Positions 55,265 to 63,619 are shown, counted from the first letter of the stretch. The stretch is 64,000 bases of DNA from Ruminococcus sp. AM36-2AA (GCF_003461955.1 NZ_QTYB01000015.1:23145-87144); one strand, 5' to 3'. The notes: generated by a model from the letters alone, not told the origin. Program-made: numbers and translations.

Positions 55265-55330
55265 CCTCTTCTGGCAGCTTTCCCTGTATGCTGCAATTCC
55301 CCGCCTGTTTTCCCCCCTTTCTGATTATTA

Positions 55331-55356
55331 GACGATTCAGGGAAGGGGAAGGTTTT
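55331..55356 (-). promoter_or_regulatory. ECF-type promoter A
   Basis: AAAACC (55356-55351), 16 bases, CGTCTAATAA from 55334 on the minus strand. One of four with identical boxes and spacing in this island. It lies just past the stop of the first sigma gene. Confidence 0.8.
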
Positions 55357-55382
55357 AGGGGGATGAAAAAAATTTTTGTTTT

Positions 55383-57851
55383 TTATGAAGAAAATGTCAT
55401 GGATTCTACGTTTCCATCGACGACTTTTATTAACAATTGCAAACCATTTACTCTTACACAGGTATTCACAGCATCTTCTTTTGGTCTGGCAACCTGTTCA
55501 TCTGTTTCATTATATAAATATTTTGTATCCGGAGTCAGCTGGAACGTTCTCTGACCATACGACACCTCTATTGCTTCATCGTATACAAATGAGCTTTTAT
55601 CCGACTTCCTAAATGTTGCGTAAAAAGTAAGTGTGTCATCATCCGCATTATAATCCACCTGTGTTGTCCATGGCAAAGTGCTTCCCTCACTGTATTTTGG
55701 ATGTAATACTGTAAAATAATATTCCGTAACCCCAGTTTCCTCCTGCGGTATCTCAATGGTTGGCATCGGGGTAAATGTCGGTGAGACGACTGCAGGCTGT
55801 GCGGCGAAACAGTTCTGTAATATTACATTGTCTCGCTGGCTGTATGTCTGTGCATCCAAATCTGCCCCTCTGTTAAAATCCAGCAAATATGGGCCTGTTA
55901 ATTCCTGACCGCCATTCATCCCGTAAACTTCAAGCTGATTCTCAATCTGCTGCATATCCGAATCTTTATTACCGGTATAAAAATCCCGTCCATTGATCTG
56001 GCATGTTCCATAAGTAGCTCCAAAACACCATCTGAGGTTACACTCCTGTACCATGTCGGTTTCTGACATTTTTATAAAAGTGTCCAGATAATCACTTGCC
56101 CCATGACTCGGTGACCATCGTCCAGATCTGTATAGATAATAAGAACCTTCTTTTTTTCGCAGTTCAAGCTTCTCTTCAATACTGTCTCCATATGTATTCA
56201 GATCTGTATCCGGGATCTCCAGTTCCTTCCTCAAGGTTACTTTTTGATCATCAATCCCATAAAGTTCCATATATAACGGTCGTTCTACATCTGTATAATT
56301 ACTGCTGTTCTCATCTTTTTCCTTCGCCCTGGTCCGGATCAGAAGCAGTTCTTTATTTCCACCTCCTCCAAAGTCTTCCATCGTAGCGCTTAACAGCAGA
56401 TCATTTGCATAACCTGTATTGAAATCATAATCCGCTACATAACCATCTTGGAGCACCTGAAGGTTTTCTTCCTTCACATATCCGTCATAAAATGTCCGGT
56501 AGAGTTCTTCCTCTGAAAGCTTTTTCGCCTTTTTTTCAGAGGACTTCTCTTCCTTCTTACCGGTGGCTTTCACTGTCCTGGGTACTGCCTGGGTTACTTT
56601 TGGAGTTTCTTCAGCTTCCGTCGTTTTTTCTTTCTGAGTCTCTGCTGTTTCTTTTTCCTGCGTTTCCTCTTCCTGTTGATGAACAAATGGCAGTTTATCT
56701 ATATTTCTTACAACTCCATAGGTGATACCGCCTGCCCCCAGAGAACCAGCCAGGATCACTGCCGCAATTTTCACCCCTGCATGTTTCGCAGCAGTTCCTG
56801 CTATGGTCCCTGTTGCCTTTGACGATGTCGAGGCCGCTGTATGTGCCGCATTGGATGCCCATCCGTTTGTATTTGACCCTGCAGCACCCGGACCAGGACT
56901 TCCTATCCCCGGTGGTCTCCCTGTTGATCCATCATATCCCGTTGGACCTGTTGAACTACGTCCGGTCTGTCCTGAACTTTCAGCACCTCCTGATAACCTG
57001 TTATTTGGATTTCTGCTATTATTTCCCCAACTGCTTCCAGCAGCCCCTGCCTGAGATGCAGTATGTCCGGATATCTCCCTGAAATAGGATTGCATAACAT
57101 CCGGCAGAGCTTTCTGCACCATTGGTTCTGCAGATACTTTGTCGGCTTTTCCAAGCAGATACAGGAAGAATACAAACGGTGCAACACTGTAAAGTTTCGT
57201 TCCACGTTTCTCCAGATCCAGAACCTGCTCTTTTATTTTTCTGCGCCCATATGACAGTCGGCTTTTTACGGTATTTTCACTGACTCCGAGAGTTTGCGCG
57301 ATATCTTTCACGGACATCTCCTCGTAATAAAACATACCGATAACCACTCGCTGATCTTCTGGCAGATGGTCCAGAATCTCCATTACAAGACGCTTTGCTT
57401 CCTGCTGGTCCATAGCCATCTCAGGATTCAGCTCTGACCTGACATCCTCTATGGACTCCTCAAAAGGGATATCTTCCAGCTCTTCTCCGCCGTATATATC
57501 TGTAAAAAATACCGGTTTTGATTTCTTCAGCCAGTCTTTTGCAAGATTGTTGGCGATCATTTTCAGCCAGGGGATCAGTTTATCCGGATTCTGAAGCTGA
57601 TCCAGCCTGGTAAATGCCTTCACATATGTATCCTGCAGGATATCATAAACCGTATCTTCATCTTTTATCAAAACCCATATCGTTTTATAAACTGCCGGGC
57701 TGCTGATCTTATATATTTCTGCAAGTGCTTCCTGGTCATTTTCCCTCGCTTTCTGAACCAGGTAAGACATATTTCTTATGGTAGGACTTCCACATCTTCT
57801 GCAAAAATTTGCATCATCAGGAAGTTCCTGTCCACATTTCACGCACCTCAT
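55383..57851 (-). CDS. Membrane-anchored ECF sigma factor with zinc ribbon and extracytoplasmic domain (paralogue 1)
   Basis: ~822 residues from ATG 57851 (GGGAGGAG before it). Zinc ribbon (Cys 3, 6, 17, 20); sigma region 2 (~28-110, DEDTVYDILQDTYVKAFTRL and WLKMIANNLAKDW); sigma region 4 (~150-212, LPEDQRVVIGMFYYEEMSVKDI, VSENTVKSRLSYGRRKIKEQ). A Gly/Ser/Pro linker (~255-355), one membrane helix (~361-381, AAVILAGSLGAGGITYGVV) and ~440 exported residues follow. Free ECF sigmas are ~180 residues; here the sensor seems built in. It could act while tethered or need proteolysis. No CGTC promoter of the shared type precedes it; a GTCCCC repeat lies there instead. Confidence 0.85.
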   Translation of the reverse strand: MRCVKCGQELPDDANFCRRCGSPTIRNMSYLVQKARENDQEALAEIYKISSPAVYKTIWVLIKDEDTVYDILQDTYVKAFTRLDQLQNPDKLIPWLKMIANNLAKDWLKKSKPVFFTDIYGGEELEDIPFEESIEDVRSELNPEMAMDQQEAKRLVMEILDHLPEDQRVVIGMFYYEEMSVKDIAQTLGVSENTVKSRLSYGRRKIKEQVLDLEKRGTKLYSVAPFVFFLYLLGKADKVSAEPMVQKALPDVMQSYFREISGHTASQAGAAGSSWGNNSRNPNNRLSGGAESSGQTGRSSTGPTGYDGSTGRPPGIGSPGPGAAGSNTNGWASNAAHTAASTSSKATGTIAGTAAKHAGVKIAAVILAGSLGAGGITYGVVRNIDKLPFVHQQEEETQEKETAETQKEKTTEAEETPKVTQAVPRTVKATGKKEEKSSEKKAKKLSEEELYRTFYDGYVKEENLQVLQDGYVADYDFNTGYANDLLLSATMEDFGGGGNKELLLIRTRAKEKDENSSNYTDVERPLYMELYGIDDQKVTLRKELEIPDTDLNTYGDSIEEKLELRKKEGSYYLYRSGRWSPSHGASDYLDTFIKMSETDMVQECNLRWCFGATYGTCQINGRDFYTGNKDSDMQQIENQLEVYGMNGGQELTGPYLLDFNRGADLDAQTYSQRDNVILQNCFAAQPAVVSPTFTPMPTIEIPQEETGVTEYYFTVLHPKYSEGSTLPWTTQVDYNADDDTLTFYATFRKSDKSSFVYDEAIEVSYGQRTFQLTPDTKYLYNETDEQVARPKEDAVNTCVRVNGLQLLIKVVDGNVESMTFSS

Positions 57852-57904
57852 ATTTCTCCTCCCGTTGTTCTTCCGTTCATTTTTATATGAAAAATTCTGT
57901 TTAA

Positions 57905-57965
57905 CAAGTCCCAGCCTCTGCTTGTTGCTTCTCACAACCCCGCAGGGGACTTACTTGATTTGGTT
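57905..57965 (-). repeat. GTCCCC palindromic repeat, copy 2
   Basis: Minus-strand copy nearly identical to 28374-28439. It sits ~55 bases before the first sigma gene. Confidence 0.8.
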
Positions 57966-58079
57966 AAATGAAGCAAGTCTTATATGATATTATAAATATC
58001 TTACGAATTTACTTTTTTCATAATTGGGGTTTCTACAATTATGTCGTTTATATTGTCGAATATGCCTCATTTTTCTGTT

Positions 58080-58223
58080 TTATTGTCGTTTTTTCTTCTT
58101 TTCACGTACAATTTTAATATTGTTTTCGCTCAATTTCAATTGTTTTTTTCTTCTCCTCAAAATGACCATCACAATCACTGCTAACCCGCCAAGTACTGTT
58201 GTTCTTTTCCATTTCTTATTCAT
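58080..58223 (-). CDS. 47-residue basic membrane peptide of the ECF regulon
   Basis: Start ATG 58223 with AAAGGAG seven bases before. One membrane helix (~11-25, VLGGLAVIVMVIL) and a very basic tail (RRRKKQLKLSE, then REKKKKRQ). Too short for most ORF lists. Preceded by ECF-type promoter B. An upstream in-frame GTG near +1 could give a longer, leaderless form, but the internal ribosome site argues for the short form. Function unknown; a membrane partner of the sigma factors is one idea. Confidence 0.65.
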   Translation of the reverse strand: MNKKWKRTTVLGGLAVIVMVILRRRKKQLKLSENNIKIVREKKKKRQ

Positions 58224-58298
58224 AAAAATGCTCCTTTTTCTCTCATCGTTTTTAAGTATCTTCCTGGATTTTACCTTTTTTACCTCCTTCACTTTATA

Positions 58299-58324
58299 GA
58301 CGATCACCATGATGTACAGGTTTT
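58299..58324 (-). promoter_or_regulatory. ECF-type promoter B
   Basis: AAAACC (58324-58319), 16 bases, CGTCTATAAAG from 58302 on the minus strand, ~75 bases before the 47-residue gene. Confidence 0.8.
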
Positions 58325-58342
58325 AAGAAAAAAGAAATTTTT

Positions 58343-58388
58343 TGAAAAAAAGCACATATCAGGGGAGCGAATCCCTGTATGTGCTTTT
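58343..58388. terminator. Terminator of the second sigma gene
   Basis: AGCACATACAGGG pairs with CCCTGATATGTGCT, followed by seven T on the minus strand; also T5 on the plus strand. Confidence 0.85.
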
Positions 58389-58390
58389 TA

Positions 58391-58446
58391 AACTGCTGCC
58401 TATTGCTTTTTGCACCCTCGCAAGGCTTACTTATTTCAGTTAAAAT
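58391..58446 (-). repeat. GTCCCC-family repeat, diverged copy
   Basis: AACTGAAATAAGTAAGCC...GCAAAAAGCAATAGGCAG on the minus strand keeps the order of the other copies but has lost the GTCCCC stem. The stop codon of the second sigma gene is inside it. Confidence 0.55.
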
Positions 58447-60742
58447 CTTTATTTCTGCAAAAACTATCAGTACCACTAAATCCCTCTGTACTATATGGAT
58501 CAGCACCGACTGATAACAAATTTTCCGGATCATTTACTTCATATCGATATCCCGCATCACCAAATCCATAGTGCACCAAATAATAGTAGCCGTAATCGGT
58601 TTTTATCACTTCACTGATCGTTTCTTCCAAAGACGGCTCTGTTGCACCAGGACCATATTTTTTTATTGTATTTCCTGAAATCACCGCTTTAAAATGATAA
58701 GGATCTCCTCCCCAGGTATACCACGTTCCCGCAATCAAATCCAATCCTTCCACTTCCTGCGAATCTCCATTCTGATCCTGCTGACCACCACCAAGTTCCG
58801 AAACAGGAATTAATTTGATTTCTCTGTCAAAGGTTGTGTATTCTCCTGAGCCAACATCTGTGGTCGCAATGTTTTCCTCATTAAGTGCATTTCCGTTTTT
58901 GGTAAAACGATCTATTTTCTCGTATCCCATATGTCCAAACTGAGAATAAATTCCATTTCCGTCCGGTGCCGTATAAAGTCCTACATGGCTTCCGATACTT
59001 CCAATAGAAATTACATTTGTATCATTTTCCAAAGTGTAAACATCATTGATCCAGTCTGCCTCACAGGTTCCATGAGAAAATATCAGTTCCCGGATTCCAT
59101 CCCCATCAATATCGTACAATGCTATCTCTGTAGTTCCAGCTGTATTTGCACAGAGATTCTGGATAAAAGATGCATATTTGGCATATTCCGGCATATCCTG
59201 ATAATTACTTGGATTTTCTGCCGGCACTGGTGTGGCCGTTGGTCCCGGTATGGCCGTTGGTTCTGGTGTGACTGCGGATTCTGTCTGTGGATTCTGGGCA
59301 TTCTGCTGTGTTCCGTTTGAATCCGCAGACTTCTTTGTATTTGAAGTTTTATCTGCGTTGGATGCAGTATTTGAATCTGCTGAGTTCTTTGTGTCAGTCG
59401 TTTTTTCAGTTCCTGTTGTCGTTTTTGTACCCGATTTCTTCTCTGAACCGGAAGACGTTTTTCCTTTTGCAGAATCAGAAGTATCTTTAACTTTCTGCTC
59501 ATGGACAAACGGCAAGGTATCCGCATTTCTCACAATACCATATGTAATACCTCCGGCACCCAGAGATCCTGCCAGAATCAGTGCCGCAATTTTAATTCCC
59601 GCAAATTTGGCTGCCGCACCACCTGCAGTTTTAGCTGTCCCAGCCTTTGCAGCAGCCCCGGCTGCTTTTCTGTCATTGCCGGCTGTGTTGGCTCCATTCC
59701 ATCTTTTTCTCTCATTTCCTGATGCACCTGTATTACCCCAGTTATTTCTGTTATCTCCATATCCATCTGTACTGCTCTGCGGATTCCTTCTGTTTTCTGA
59801 AATACCTGTATCACTCCAGCTGTTTCCATTATCTCCGTATGCATCTGTGCGATTCCAGGAGTTACCCTCACTGCCTTCTGCTCCGGTCCCTCTCTGAATA
59901 TTTTGGCCATTTTCTAAATTACTGCCTGGATTTGAATTTCCCCATGTAAGTTGTTTCCCGGACATTCCTCCAGAGCAGGAGTTGAGGATTTCCTGCAAAA
60001 CACCTGGATCAAGCGGATCTGCAGATACAGAATCCACTCTGCGAAGCAGATACAGGAAGAATACAAACGGCGCGACATTGTAAAGTTTGGTTCCATGCTT
60101 TTCCAGATCCAGGACCTGTTCTTTTATTTTTTTACGACCATAAGACAATCTGCTTTTAACCGTATTTTCACTGACTTCCAGTGCCGCCGCAATATCCTTT
60201 ACCGGCATCTCTTCATAGTAAAACATACCGATCACGATTCGCTGATCTTCCGGAAGCTGATCCAGGATTTCCATTACCAGACGACGAACTTCTTTTTCAT
60301 CCATAGACATTTCCGGATTCATATCAGAACGGACATCTTCTATTGATTCCTCGAAAGACACATTGTCCTCTTCTTCTGTACCGGAAATATCTGTAAAAAA
60401 TACGGGTTTTGATTTTTTCAGCCAGTCTTTGGCACGGTTATTCGCGATCATTTTCAGCCACGGGATCAGTTTCTCTGCATCCTGCAGCTGATCAAGTCTG
60501 GTGAATGCTTTTACATAGGTATCCTGCAAAATATCATAAACCGTATCTTCATCTTTAATAAGTACTCTTATGGCTTTATACACTGCCGGACTGCTGATCT
60601 CATATATTTCCGCAAGCGCTTGCTGATCATTTGCCCTCGCCCGCTGAACCAGCCATGTCATATTGTTTCTGGTAGGACTTCCACAGTTCCTGCAAAAATT
60701 TGCATGATCTGGTATTTCACTTCCACATTTACTGCATCTCAT
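58436..60742 (-). CDS. Membrane-anchored ECF sigma factor with zinc ribbon and extracytoplasmic domain (paralogue 2)
   Basis: 768 residues. Same plan as paralogue 1 and ~80 percent alike by eye over the first 240 residues: zinc ribbon (Cys 3, 6, 17, 20), sigma 2 (~28-110), sigma 4 (~150-212). A repeat-rich Asn/Gly/Trp linker (~255-375) leads to the helix at ~382-403 (ALILAGSLGAGGITYGIV). The exported part differs: a Ser/Thr/Lys stalk, then a domain with YDIDGDGIRELIF, a calcium-loop-like motif degenerate in paralogue 1. ATG overlaps the stop of a 59-residue ORF (ATGA). Promoter C of the ECF type drives the pair, so the gene is probably autoregulated. Confidence 0.86.
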   Translation of the reverse strand: MRCSKCGSEIPDHANFCRNCGSPTRNNMTWLVQRARANDQQALAEIYEISSPAVYKAIRVLIKDEDTVYDILQDTYVKAFTRLDQLQDAEKLIPWLKMIANNRAKDWLKKSKPVFFTDISGTEEEDNVSFEESIEDVRSDMNPEMSMDEKEVRRLVMEILDQLPEDQRIVIGMFYYEEMPVKDIAAALEVSENTVKSRLSYGRKKIKEQVLDLEKHGTKLYNVAPFVFFLYLLRRVDSVSADPLDPGVLQEILNSCSGGMSGKQLTWGNSNPGSNLENGQNIQRGTGAEGSEGNSWNRTDAYGDNGNSWSDTGISENRRNPQSSTDGYGDNRNNWGNTGASGNERKRWNGANTAGNDRKAAGAAAKAGTAKTAGGAAAKFAGIKIAALILAGSLGAGGITYGIVRNADTLPFVHEQKVKDTSDSAKGKTSSGSEKKSGTKTTTGTEKTTDTKNSADSNTASNADKTSNTKKSADSNGTQQNAQNPQTESAVTPEPTAIPGPTATPVPAENPSNYQDMPEYAKYASFIQNLCANTAGTTEIALYDIDGDGIRELIFSHGTCEADWINDVYTLENDTNVISIGSIGSHVGLYTAPDGNGIYSQFGHMGYEKIDRFTKNGNALNEENIATTDVGSGEYTTFDREIKLIPVSELGGGQQDQNGDSQEVEGLDLIAGTWYTWGGDPYHFKAVISGNTIKKYGPGATEPSLEETISEVIKTDYGYYYLVHYGFGDAGYRYEVNDPENLLSVGADPYSTEGFSGTDSFCRNKDFN

Positions 60743-60918
60743 TCTTCTTCCCCCGTTGTTTCCACTTCACTATTTTCTTCTTTTTGTATGATGTTATTCT
60801 CATTTTCCCGCTGTGTCAACTGAAGGATTTTTCGAAACACAGTCCACAGTTTTTCCCAGGGAACCGGCATACTGTCAATCGTACAGGTAATCATTTTTCC
60901 AATGTCATGTTCTGTCAT
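60739..60918 (-). CDS. 59-residue ORF translationally coupled to the second sigma gene
   Basis: MTEHDIGKMITCTIDSMPVP at the start, WEKLWTVFRKILQLTQREN in the middle, and an acidic end (EVETTGEEE). No membrane segment. GGGGAG eight bases before ATG 60918, only ~25 bases from the -10 of promoter C; its TGA overlaps the sigma ATG. This layout is typical of a regulatory partner made in step with its target, so a small cytoplasmic modulator or anti-sigma is conceivable. No family recognised. Confidence 0.7.
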   Translation of the reverse strand: MTEHDIGKMITCTIDSMPVPWEKLWTVFRKILQLTQRENENNIIQKEENSEVETTGEEE

Positions 60919-60945
60919 ATCTTTTTCTCCCCTTTCTACTTTATA

Positions 60946-60971
60946 GACGATTCAGAGTTACTGCCGGTTTT
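60946..60971 (-). promoter_or_regulatory. ECF-type promoter C (59-residue ORF and second sigma gene)
   Basis: AAAACC (60971-60966), 16 bases, CGTCTATAAAG from 60949 on the minus strand. Confidence 0.82.
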
Positions 60972-61030
60972 ATATTTTTATGGAAAATCAGTAACTTTAA
61001 CGCCTTAAAAATCAGGCGAATATTCACGAT

Positions 61031-61094
61031 CAAGTCCCCACTCACAGCTTATTGCTTTCCGCAATAGAGGCAGGGGACTTACTTGATTCGGTTG
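61031..61094 (-). repeat. GTCCCC palindromic repeat, copy 3
   Basis: AACCGAATCAAGTAAGTCCCC...GGGGACTTG on the minus strand, between the 61203-62294 gene and promoter C. The inner hairpin differs from copies 1 and 2, while the outer stem is kept. Confidence 0.8.
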
Positions 61095-61105
61095 AAAAAT
61101 CCACA

Positions 61106-61144
61106 ATAGCCCTGGATATGTTTTGAACATATACACAGGGCTAT
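61106..61144 (-). terminator. Hairpin downstream of the 61203-62294 gene
   Basis: ATAGCCCTG...ATATGTT pairs with AACATAT...CAGGGCTAT. T-run on the minus strand is weak, so possibly a terminator. Confidence 0.55.
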
Positions 61145-61202
61145 CATTCATCTGTATTCTATTTTTCTTCGCACACTATGATAATTTCTGCCTTACCCGA
61201 AA

Positions 61203-62294
61203 TTACCACTGTTTGAACCCGCAAAATTTACAGAATTTCGCATTTGCTTCTATTTCTGCACCACACTGAGGGCATTTTACAACCTTATCCTCTGTTTCCA
61301 TGTACTGTTCTGCAGATTCTGGTGTATCATCTGTTTTTTCCTGCATTTTCGTCTGCTTTTCTGCAATTTCTTCTGTTTTTGCTACCGATTCCGCGGATTT
61401 TCTCTGTTCTTCCGCTATACGTTTCGCTTCTTCCCTTCTTGCTTCCTCTTTGCGCTTTGCTTCTTCTGCTTTTCTTGCTGCTTCCGCCTCGCGCTTTGCT
61501 TCTTCTGCTCTTCTTGCTTCTTCTGCCGCTTTTCTCGCTGCTTCCGCTTCCGCAATCATACTTTCCGGAACAGGCGTTCCGCATGAAATGCAGAATTTAT
61601 GTCCATATGTAATCGGTTTTCCGCACTTTGCACAATAACCTATTATATCCTCTTTCATTGTTCTTTTTCGAATATTACCTGCTACGTTTCCCGCCATTTG
61701 TGACATTGTATTGGAAAAATGCCCTACTGTATCTGACATTTGCCCCATAGCATTATGTATATCCTTTTTTGAAAAAACATCCATTAAATCTGTCTGCATC
61801 TGTAAACGATTTATCAGTATTAACACTGTAAATATAAGAATCAAAAGCAATGCTATTATATTGATGACATACCATCCTGTTGTTTTAAACTGACACTGAG
61901 CATCCTCCGCAAACTTCTTTGCAGATGTTCTGAAAATGATCCATATAATAAGATCCAGCACTGTCATTCCACAAACAGCTGCTGACGTCTGTTTATCTGT
62001 AAACTTCTTTATAAAAAGAAACACTAATACAGCTACAGGCAGCAACAGACATAATGCAATAACAGGCTGTGGAGATACAAGTGTCTCACCATAACTTGAG
62101 ATACCTTTTATTGCTGTTACTGCTGATACCTTTATCAGATCTGTATCTACACCCCAGTCTGAATCTGAACAGGAAACCATAAACATCGGACAAAAAAATA
62201 ATATTACGCAACAAAATGTCAGTGTTCGTATTATATTTTTCACTGTAACAGATAGTTTCTTCTTTTCAGAAGAAATATTACTAATTTCATTCAT
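61203..62294 (-). CDS. Membrane protein with two zinc ribbons and a charged helical rod
   Basis: ~363 residues from ATG 62294 (AAGGAG nine bases before; an ATG two codons earlier is too close). About four membrane helices lie in the first ~165 residues. Then come a zinc ribbon (CAKCGKPITYGHKFCISCG, ~220-240), a rod of Ala/Glu/Lys/Arg repeats (EAARKAEEAKRKEEARREE, ~250-305) and a second zinc ribbon at the end (CPQCGAEIEANAKFCKFCG). The rod and both ribbons should be cytoplasmic. No CGTC-type promoter seen. Function unknown; the ribbons match those on the sigma factors, hinting at a shared contact. Confidence 0.75.
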   Translation of the reverse strand: MNEISNISSEKKKLSVTVKNIIRTLTFCCVILFFCPMFMVSCSDSDWGVDTDLIKVSAVTAIKGISSYGETLVSPQPVIALCLLLPVAVLVFLFIKKFTDKQTSAAVCGMTVLDLIIWIIFRTSAKKFAEDAQCQFKTTGWYVINIIALLLILIFTVLILINRLQMQTDLMDVFSKKDIHNAMGQMSDTVGHFSNTMSQMAGNVAGNIRKRTMKEDIIGYCAKCGKPITYGHKFCISCGTPVPESMIAEAEAARKAAEEARRAEEAKREAEAARKAEEAKRKEEARREEAKRIAEEQRKSAESVAKTEEIAEKQTKMQEKTDDTPESAEQYMETEDKVVKCPQCGAEIEANAKFCKFCGFKQW

Positions 62295-62329
62295 TTTCAT
62301 AATCTCCTTCTCTGATAATTTTAATGTTT

Positions 62330-62377
62330 AACCGAATTAAAGAAGTCCCCTGCGAGAGTTGCAAATATCCGCTTGAC
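62330..62377 (+). repeat. Hybrid repeat: GTCCCC start, ATATCCGCTTGAC end
   Basis: Begins like the GTCCCC copies (AACCGAATTAAAGAAGTCCCC) and ends like the GCGGATTGCGAATATCCGC element. It joins the two repeat families in one copy. Confidence 0.65.
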
Positions 62378-62381
62378 TAAT

Positions 62382-62415
62382 AATGCCGGAACCCAGTTAC
62401 AAAAGTTCCGGCATT
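62382..62415 (-). terminator. Hairpin after the PPC/Fn3 protein gene
   Basis: AATGCCGGAAC pairs perfectly with GTTCCGGCATT. Followed by ATTATTAG on the minus strand, a weak T-run. Confidence 0.6.
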
Positions 62416-62433
62416 ATACAGCACTATCCGATT

Positions 62434-63573
62434 TTATTTAATCTTTACACTCTTGCAAGCTGAAGATTTCGCTGTCAAAACCTTGGAACCGGATTTACGG
62501 ATAGAAACTACTTTATAATAGTATGTTTTTTTGCTGGTCAGGGATTTCTTGTCTGTGTAGTATGTCTTTCCTGTTACTGTTGCGATTTTTTTGTATCCAC
62601 TCTTTGAATTTGTGCTTCGGTATACATAGTAACCGGTTGCATTGTTGGCTTTTCTCCAGTAAACTGTTGCCTGGCGCTTGCCGGCTTTGATTGAGGAGAT
62701 TGTTGTTGCGATTGGTTTTACAACAGGTGCTTTATAAGTTTTAGCAGACGCCTGGATATGATAGATCTTACCTTCTGCATTGCTGGAATTTCCAATTTTT
62801 ACAATTAAATCACCTGTACATCTTACCGTCCATGTTTCATTTGCTGAAATACTGTTGTTTTTATTTGCCTTTAAGAGCTTAAAGGTCTTTGCGTCATAAA
62901 AATCAACTCTCCATCTGCCAGGAACATCTACCGAATCATCTATCATAAATTTAAAAGTAACATTGTTCGTTCCATTCAGCTTGATACGATAATAATCTTT
63001 ATCAAAATTTCTATAGAGATTTCCTGTATATAATTTATTTACAACTACAGAGTTCGCATTTCCCATTGTTTTATTTTTGTAATACTGCTCTTTTTCCCAC
63101 TGACTTGATGCCGTATAATTAACTCTCAGATTATAAGAACATTGTGGACCATATCCAGTGGTACTTTTTACTTTTACCAGATATTTTCCAGGTGCAAGTC
63201 CTAATACATAGCTTTTTCCTGAATTTCCGGCGAAATTATTAAGCGGGTTTCTATCTACATCATACAGATCAACTCTCCATTTCGCACTGTCTTTCGGATT
63301 GTCATCTCCTGATCTGAGTTCCACCTGTGCACATCCATTTCCCTCAGGAATAATAAAGCTATAATAATCTGTATCACTGCCTTTCACTGTAATTCCTCTC
63401 ATCCAAGTATTCAGTGGCAAAGAGGTCGCATTAGCCGGAACTTCATTTGGTTCACTCTCCTCCAACATCCCAGCCTGAACCTGCACAGCCGGATTGACCG
63501 TTGCCACACACAGTGCCATTGTTGCTCCTGCAAACAGAAGCTTTGTCAGTTTTGCAACTTTTTCTCTTAACAT
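62434..63573 (-). CDS. Exported protein with two PPC-like domains and one Fn3-like domain (ECF regulon)
   Basis: 379 residues. Signal peptide to ~34 (AGATMALCVATVNPAVQVQA). EPNEVPANATSLPLNTWMRG then DTDYYSFIIPEG is a typical PPC (pre-peptidase C-terminal) start. A second similar domain is at ~175-280 (LYTGNLYRNFDKDYYRIKL). A C-terminal Fn3-like domain (~288-379) contains YYVYRSTNSKSGYKKIATV. No catalytic motif, so a secreted or surface-bound binding protein. GGAGAG precedes the ATG. Under ECF-type promoter D with a ~120-base leader that contains the ATATGAT/ATCATAT hairpin. Confidence 0.8.
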   Translation of the reverse strand: MLREKVAKLTKLLFAGATMALCVATVNPAVQVQAGMLEESEPNEVPANATSLPLNTWMRGITVKGSDTDYYSFIIPEGNGCAQVELRSGDDNPKDSAKWRVDLYDVDRNPLNNFAGNSGKSYVLGLAPGKYLVKVKSTTGYGPQCSYNLRVNYTASSQWEKEQYYKNKTMGNANSVVVNKLYTGNLYRNFDKDYYRIKLNGTNNVTFKFMIDDSVDVPGRWRVDFYDAKTFKLLKANKNNSISANETWTVRCTGDLIVKIGNSSNAEGKIYHIQASAKTYKAPVVKPIATTISSIKAGKRQATVYWRKANNATGYYVYRSTNSKSGYKKIATVTGKTYYTDKKSLTSKKTYYYKVVSIRKSGSKVLTAKSSACKSVKIK

Positions 63574-63599
63574 AATTTTTCTCTCCTTTGTTTTTATTT

Positions 63600-63619
63600 A
63601 TATGATTTTTTCATCATAT
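63600..63619 (-). promoter_or_regulatory. Leader hairpin ATATGAT-N6-ATCATAT, second copy
   Basis: Same arms and loop length as 55245-55264, again ~30 bases before the ATG. Confidence 0.6.
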
